Positions 60,043-64,000 of a DNA stretch of 64,000 bases are shown here, piece after piece. The stretch is from SFEL01 sp963640685 (lineage in GTDB: Bacteria > Bacillota > Clostridia > Christensenellales > CAG-138): assembly GCA_963640685.1 (NCBI GenBank), contig CAVIAA010000005.1:1-64000 (forward strand). Reading direction: 5' to 3'. Below the pieces are notes generated by a model, which was not told the origin of the DNA, did not search any database, and worked only from the letters and a program-made list of their open reading frames with translations. Position numbers and translations under genes: made by a program. Numbering within the stretch: the stretch's first letter is position 1; every line of letters begins with the position of its first letter.

Positions 60043-61299
60043 ATGAAGAAGTTCATCGCTATTCTCATGGTAGCAATGTTCGCTCTGTCCATGGTAGCCT
60101 GCTCTCAGCCCGCTGCTGAGGAAGCTGCCCCGGCCGAGGAAGCCACTGCGACTGAAGAAACCGCCGCTCCCGCCGAGGAAGCTGCAAACACCGAGTACAA
60201 GGTCGCAATGATCACCGACTACGGCGATATCACCGACCAGTCCTTCAACCAGACCACCTACGAAGCATGCAAGGCGTTCTGCGAGGCCAACGGTGTAGAG
60301 TTCAACTACTTCAAGCCCGCCGGCGACAACACCGCCGACCGCGTGGCTATGATCGAGAAGGCTGCTGACGAAGGCTTCAACGTGATCGTAATGCCCGGCT
60401 ACGCCTTCGGTGGCGCTATCGTTGAGGCTGCTCCCCAGTTCCCCGATGTAAAGTTCATCGCTTTGGACGTTGCTAAGGGTGACCTGCTGGAGACCGCAGT
60501 TGCCAACGCCGGTGAGACCTATGACTACAACCCCGACAACTGGGATCTTGACAAGTATGTAGATATGTCCAACGTATACTGCGCCGTATATCAGGAAGAG
60601 CTCTGCGGCTACATGGCTGGCTACGCTGCCGTAAAGCTGGGCTATAAGAACCTCGGCTTCCTGGGCGGCATGGCCGTTCCTGCCGTTATCCGCTACGGCT
60701 ACGGCTTCGTTCAGGGCGTTGACGCTGCTGCGGCCGATATGGGCCTCACCGATGTTAAGCTGAACTACGTATACGGCGGCCAGTTCTTCGGCGATGCCGA
60801 CATCACCGCTGCCATGGATACTTGGTATGCAAACGGCACCGAAGTCGTATTCGCCTGCGGCGGCGGCATCTACACCTCCGCTGTTGACGCTGCCAAGAAG
60901 GTAAACGCAAAGGTCATCGGCGTTGACGTCGATCAGGCTGGCGTTATCGCCACCTATGCCGGCGTTGAGGACATGACCGTTACCTCCGCCATGAAGGGTC
61001 TCTACCCCGCCACCTATGATACCCTTAACGATGTTATCGTAAACGGCAACTGGGCAAACTACGTTGGCAAGATCGCTACTCTGGGTCTCGTATCCGCTGA
61101 CGATCCTACCCTCAACTATGTCCAGATCCCCATGGAGTCCACTCAGTGGGCGGATGGCGCCTTCACTCAGGACGACTACAAGACCATGGTAGCCGCAATG
61201 TTCAACGGCGAGCTGAAGGTCTCCAACGACACCACCAAGGCCGCTGCCGACTTCGCAACCGTTATCACTGTTGACGATCAGGGCGCTATCAAAGGTTAA
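60043..61299 (+). CDS. BMP-family ABC transporter substrate-binding lipoprotein
   Basis: A 418-residue lipoprotein (lipobox VAC in MVAMFALSMVACSQ) with a Glu/Ala/Pro-rich linker (AAEEAAPAEEATATEETAAP) and a BMP/Med-type periplasmic-binding fold: VAMITDYGDITDQSFNQTTYEA, GFNVIVMPGYAFGGAIVEAA, FLGGMAVPAVIRYGYGFVQG, VVFACGGGIYTSAVDAAKK, VIGVDVDQAG. Such proteins bind purine nucleosides. Codon use is highly biased to C-ending codons, which suggests strong expression. First gene of the importer, separated from the ATPase by a terminator. Confidence 0.92.
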   Translation: MKKFIAILMVAMFALSMVACSQPAAEEAAPAEEATATEETAAPAEEAANTEYKVAMITDYGDITDQSFNQTTYEACKAFCEANGVEFNYFKPAGDNTADRVAMIEKAADEGFNVIVMPGYAFGGAIVEAAPQFPDVKFIALDVAKGDLLETAVANAGETYDYNPDNWDLDKYVDMSNVYCAVYQEELCGYMAGYAAVKLGYKNLGFLGGMAVPAVIRYGYGFVQGVDAAAADMGLTDVKLNYVYGGQFFGDADITAAMDTWYANGTEVVFACGGGIYTSAVDAAKKVNAKVIGVDVDQAGVIATYAGVEDMTVTSAMKGLYPATYDTLNDVIVNGNWANYVGKIATLGLVSADDPTLNYVQIPMESTQWADGAFTQDDYKTMVAAMFNGELKVSNDTTKAAADFATVITVDDQGAIKG

Positions 61300-61312
61300 T
61301 CTTCAAAAGATA

Positions 61313-61341
61313 GGGAGCCGCCGCGTGCGGCTCTCTTTTTT
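61313..61341 (+). terminator. Terminator/attenuator after the binding protein
   Basis: Arms 61313-61321 and 61327-61335 (GAGCCGC / GCGGCTC core) with a 5-base loop, followed by six T. It should let the lipoprotein be made in excess over the ATPase and permeases. An inverted repeat CTTTGCTT ... AAGCAAAG (61373-61413) follows. Confidence 0.85.
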
Positions 61342-61485
61342 ATGCACAATGCCGCATAAAAGGCGAAATTTTCTTTGCTTTATATCTCAAAATATAGTAA
61401 ACTTTAAGCAAAGCATATGGTTTCCGTCCCCGTGAAAAAATGCGACGCGCACGGGCCATAAAATACGGAAGGGGGAGAAATTGAC

Positions 61486-63024
61486 TTGGAGAATCAGTAT
61501 GCAATAGAAATGCTGAATATAACCAAGAGGTTTCCGGGCATAACGGCCAACGACAACATCACGCTTCAGCTCAAAAAGGGCGAGATACACGCCCTGCTCG
61601 GCGAAAACGGCGCCGGCAAGTCAACGCTCATGAGCGTACTCTTCGGCCTCTACCAGCCGGAGGAGGGCGAAATACACAAGGACGGGCGCAAGGTTGAGAT
61701 AAAAGACCCAAACGATGCAAATGCGCTCGGCATAGGCATGGTTCATCAGCACTTCAAGCTCGTAGAATGTTTTTCTGTATTGGACAATATAATACTTGGC
61801 GTTGAGCCGACGGAGCACGGCTTTTTGCAAAAGCAGAACGCACGCAAAAAGGTGCTCGAGCTTTCCGAAAGATACGGCCTCTCGGTCGATCCCGATGCGC
61901 TTATCGAGGACATCACGGTCGGTATGCAGCAGCGCACGGAAATTCTAAAGATGCTGTATCGCGACAACGATATACTGATATTTGACGAGCCGACCGCGGT
62001 GCTTACCCCGCAGGAAATAGAAGATCTGATGCAGATAATGCGCAACCTCGCCGCCGAGGGCAAGAGCATACTCTTTATTTCGCATAAGCTGAACGAGATA
62101 ATGGCCGTTTCTGATCGCTGCACCGTGCTGCGCAAGGGGAAATACATAGGCACGGTCGAGACCGCCAACACCACAATGGAGGAGCTCTCCTCGATGATGG
62201 TTGGCCGCAACGTCAATTTCCACGTTGAAAAGCAGCCGAGCCAGCCGGGCGATGTTATACTTTCCGTGGACAACATGACGGTCGCCTCCAAGGTGCACAA
62301 AAACAACGCGGTAAAGAACGTATCGTTAAAGGTACGCGCCGGTGAAATAGTCTGCATCGCCGGCATCGACGGCAACGGACAGACCGAGTTTGTCCATGCC
62401 CTTACGGGGCTCGAGCCGGTCGTAAGCGGTAAAGTCACCCTTTCCGGCAAGGACATAACCAATGCGCCGATACGTCAGCGCAGCATAATGGGCATGAGCC
62501 ACATACCGGAGGACAGACACAAGCACGGGCTGGTGCTGGACTATACGCTGGAGGACAACCTCGTGCTTCAGCGCTACTTTGAGCCGGAGTTTACGGATAA
62601 GGCAGGCTTCCTCCGCAGACACAACATTCGCACATACGCCGAAAGGCTCATTGATCAGTACGACGTGCGCTCGGGCCAAGGGCCGGTAACGATCGCCCGA
62701 AGCATGTCCGGCGGCAACCAGCAAAAGGCGATAGTTGCAAGAGAGATAGACAAAAATCCAGAGCTTCTGGTCGCTGTTCAGCCAACGCGCGGCCTAGACG
62801 TCGGCGCTATCGAGTACATACACAAGCAGCTCGTTGCCCAGCGCGACGAGGGCAAGGCGGTGCTTCTTGTATCGCTGGAACTGGATGAGGTCATGGACGT
62901 GCCGGATCGCATACTGGTTATGTATGAGGGCGAAATAGTCGGTGAGCTTGACCCTAAGAGCACCACTCAGGAGGAGCTCGGCCTCTATATGGCGGGCGCA
63001 AAGAGAGACGAGGTGATAGTATGA
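61486..63024 (+). CDS. Nucleoside ABC transporter, double ATPase
   Basis: A 512-residue protein with two ABC domains, as in ribose/BMP importers. First domain: Walker A GENGAGKSTLM, MVHQHFKLV Q-loop, Walker B ILIFDEPTAVLTP. Second domain: degenerate Walker A GIDGNGQTEF (no Lys, as usual), signature RSMSGGNQQKAIVAREI, and LLVAVQPTRGLDVGA in place of the canonical Walker B. TTG 61486 follows GGGGGAG. It overlaps the permease start by ATGA. Confidence 0.93.
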   Translation: MENQYAIEMLNITKRFPGITANDNITLQLKKGEIHALLGENGAGKSTLMSVLFGLYQPEEGEIHKDGRKVEIKDPNDANALGIGMVHQHFKLVECFSVLDNIILGVEPTEHGFLQKQNARKKVLELSERYGLSVDPDALIEDITVGMQQRTEILKMLYRDNDILIFDEPTAVLTPQEIEDLMQIMRNLAAEGKSILFISHKLNEIMAVSDRCTVLRKGKYIGTVETANTTMEELSSMMVGRNVNFHVEKQPSQPGDVILSVDNMTVASKVHKNNAVKNVSLKVRAGEIVCIAGIDGNGQTEFVHALTGLEPVVSGKVTLSGKDITNAPIRQRSIMGMSHIPEDRHKHGLVLDYTLEDNLVLQRYFEPEFTDKAGFLRRHNIRTYAERLIDQYDVRSGQGPVTIARSMSGGNQQKAIVAREIDKNPELLVAVQPTRGLDVGAIEYIHKQLVAQRDEGKAVLLVSLELDEVMDVPDRILVMYEGEIVGELDPKSTTQEELGLYMAGAKRDEVIV

Positions 63025-64000
63025 AAAAGCTGATGAAAAATAACGGCGTACAGTCCTTCGTGGCCTCTATCGTCTGCATACTCATCGGGCTGCTAGTAGG
63101 CTACATAGTGCTGCTGCTCATCAACCCAACCGGCGCAGGCGAGGCGATAGTGACGATAGTAAAGAACTTCCTTACCTACAACAAGGCAAATACCCAGCTT
63201 AAGTACCTTGGCAATACGCTGGTCAAGACCGCTCCCCTGCTCCTCTGCTCGCTGTCGATACTGTTTTCATACAAGGTCGGCCTGTTCAACATAGGCGCGG
63301 CCGGACAGTATTGCGCCGGTGCAGCCCTCGCCCTCTATGCGGCGCTGGGGCTTGGCTGGAGCTGGCTGCCATGCGTGCTGCTGGCAATGCTGGGCGGCGC
63401 GCTGCTCGGCACAGTAAGCGGCCTACTCAAATCCTACCGCAACGTAAACGAGGTAATATCCGGCATAATGCTCAACTGGATAACGCTTTACCTTACGAAT
63501 ATGCTGCTAACAAAAGTAAAGGAAGCAACAAGCCCTTATACGCTGGTGCTGTCGCATACCAATCAGGCGGCTCTGCTCCCCTCTCTTGGGCTCGGCCAGC
63601 TGTTCAACAACAACCAATACGTTGGGCTGGCGATACCCCTTTCGGTGTTGATAGCGGTAATAGTGCTTATAGTGCTGGAGAAGACGCGCTTCGGCTATGA
63701 GCTTCGAGCCACCGGCTGCAACAAAAACGCCGCAAAATACTGTGGAATGGCCGAAAAACGAAACATCATCCTCTCCCTTGCCATTTCCGGCGCACTTGCG
63801 GGTCTAGGCGCTGCGATGCTGTACCTGACCGGTTACGAGCAGTGGCAATGCTCAACCTCCTCCGTCCCCAGCATGGGCTTCAACGGCATAGCGGCTGCCT
63901 TCTTGGGCGGTCTTAACCCGATAGGCGCTGTGTTCTCCTCTTTCTTTATTCAGCACATCACCGCCGGCGGTGCGTATGTCGATAAATCCATGTACTGCTC
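63021..64000 (+). CDS. Nucleoside ABC transporter permease (cut by window end)
   Basis: The frame runs from ATG 63021 to the window edge without a stop (326 codons). Repeated hydrophobic segments begin with VASIVCILIGLLVGYIVLLL; NLFNIGAAGQY-like FNIGAAGQYCAGAALALYAA, NVNEVISGIMLNWI, ELRATGCNKNAAKYCGM and GFNGIAAAFLGGLNP are hallmarks of the BPD_transp_2 permeases of BMP-type importers. The second permease of the pair should lie beyond the window. Confidence 0.92.
   Translation, partial: MKKLMKNNGVQSFVASIVCILIGLLVGYIVLLLINPTGAGEAIVTIVKNFLTYNKANTQLKYLGNTLVKTAPLLLCSLSILFSYKVGLFNIGAAGQYCAGAALALYAALGLGWSWLPCVLLAMLGGALLGTVSGLLKSYRNVNEVISGIMLNWITLYLTNMLLTKVKEATSPYTLVLSHTNQAALLPSLGLGQLFNNNQYVGLAIPLSVLIAVIVLIVLEKTRFGYELRATGCNKNAAKYCGMAEKRNIILSLAISGALAGLGAAMLYLTGYEQWQCSTSSVPSMGFNGIAAAFLGGLNPIGAVFSSFFIQHITAGGAYVDKSMYC

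Overview
The window looks like chromosome of an anaerobic, spore-forming member of the Clostridia. Evidence: sporulation genes (spoIVA, a spoIVFA-spoIVFB pair), the Firmicutes order miaB-ylbF-mutS-mutL-miaA-hfq, a LexA of Gram-positive type, strong sigma-A-like promoters, GGAGG ribosome sites and frequent GTG/TTG starts. I cannot name the species. No rRNA and no CRISPR array is visible.

Left part (1-5100) is worn accessory DNA: the 3' end of an IS1182-type transposase with a frameshifted tail, a soluble hybrid histidine kinase facing an HPt protein and an XRE regulator, an aspartate-semialdehyde dehydrogenase gene broken by one in-frame TAG, and a response-regulator gene that has lost most of its receiver domain.

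Region 5100-16740 is a C3/C4 alcohol and acetoin metabolism island: a secondary-alcohol (isopropanol-type) dehydrogenase, an XRE-cupin regulator, and one long operon encoding a Lin0512-family protein, acetoin dehydrogenase E1 alpha and beta, AcoX, E2, lipoate ligase, E3, an SDR reductase and a 2,3-butanediol dehydrogenase. The operon starts at a strong promoter followed by a perfect 29-bp palindrome, probably the operator of the divergent regulator. Isoleucine codon use changes gene by gene within the operon.

Region 16750-28060 is a redox and metal-handling block bounded by two paralogous two-component systems with equal protein lengths. Between them are a CD1871A-like CXXC mini-protein, a membrane polyferredoxin, a TlpA-like thioredoxin lipoprotein and an MsrA-MsrB lipoprotein (together a likely extracytoplasmic methionine-sulfoxide repair chain), an epimerase/TetR divergent pair, a DUF4300 lipoprotein, ferritin and a ZIP metal transporter.

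Region 28130-59800 is core genome, mostly on the minus strand: tyrosine recombinase, LexA with its own boxes, mismatch repair and tRNA modification genes, ten tRNA genes in three groups, SpoIVA, Der, YitT, RNase G, SpoIVFB/SpoIVFA, two SEDS proteins, glucose-6-phosphate isomerase, two penicillin-binding proteins, an FHA protein, a GntR regulator, and a DnaJ/DUF5685 pair. Two small secreted-protein genes lie here, one frameshifted in an A6 run. The window ends (60000-64000) in a BMP-type nucleoside ABC importer: lipoprotein, terminator/attenuator, double ATPase and a permease cut by the window edge.
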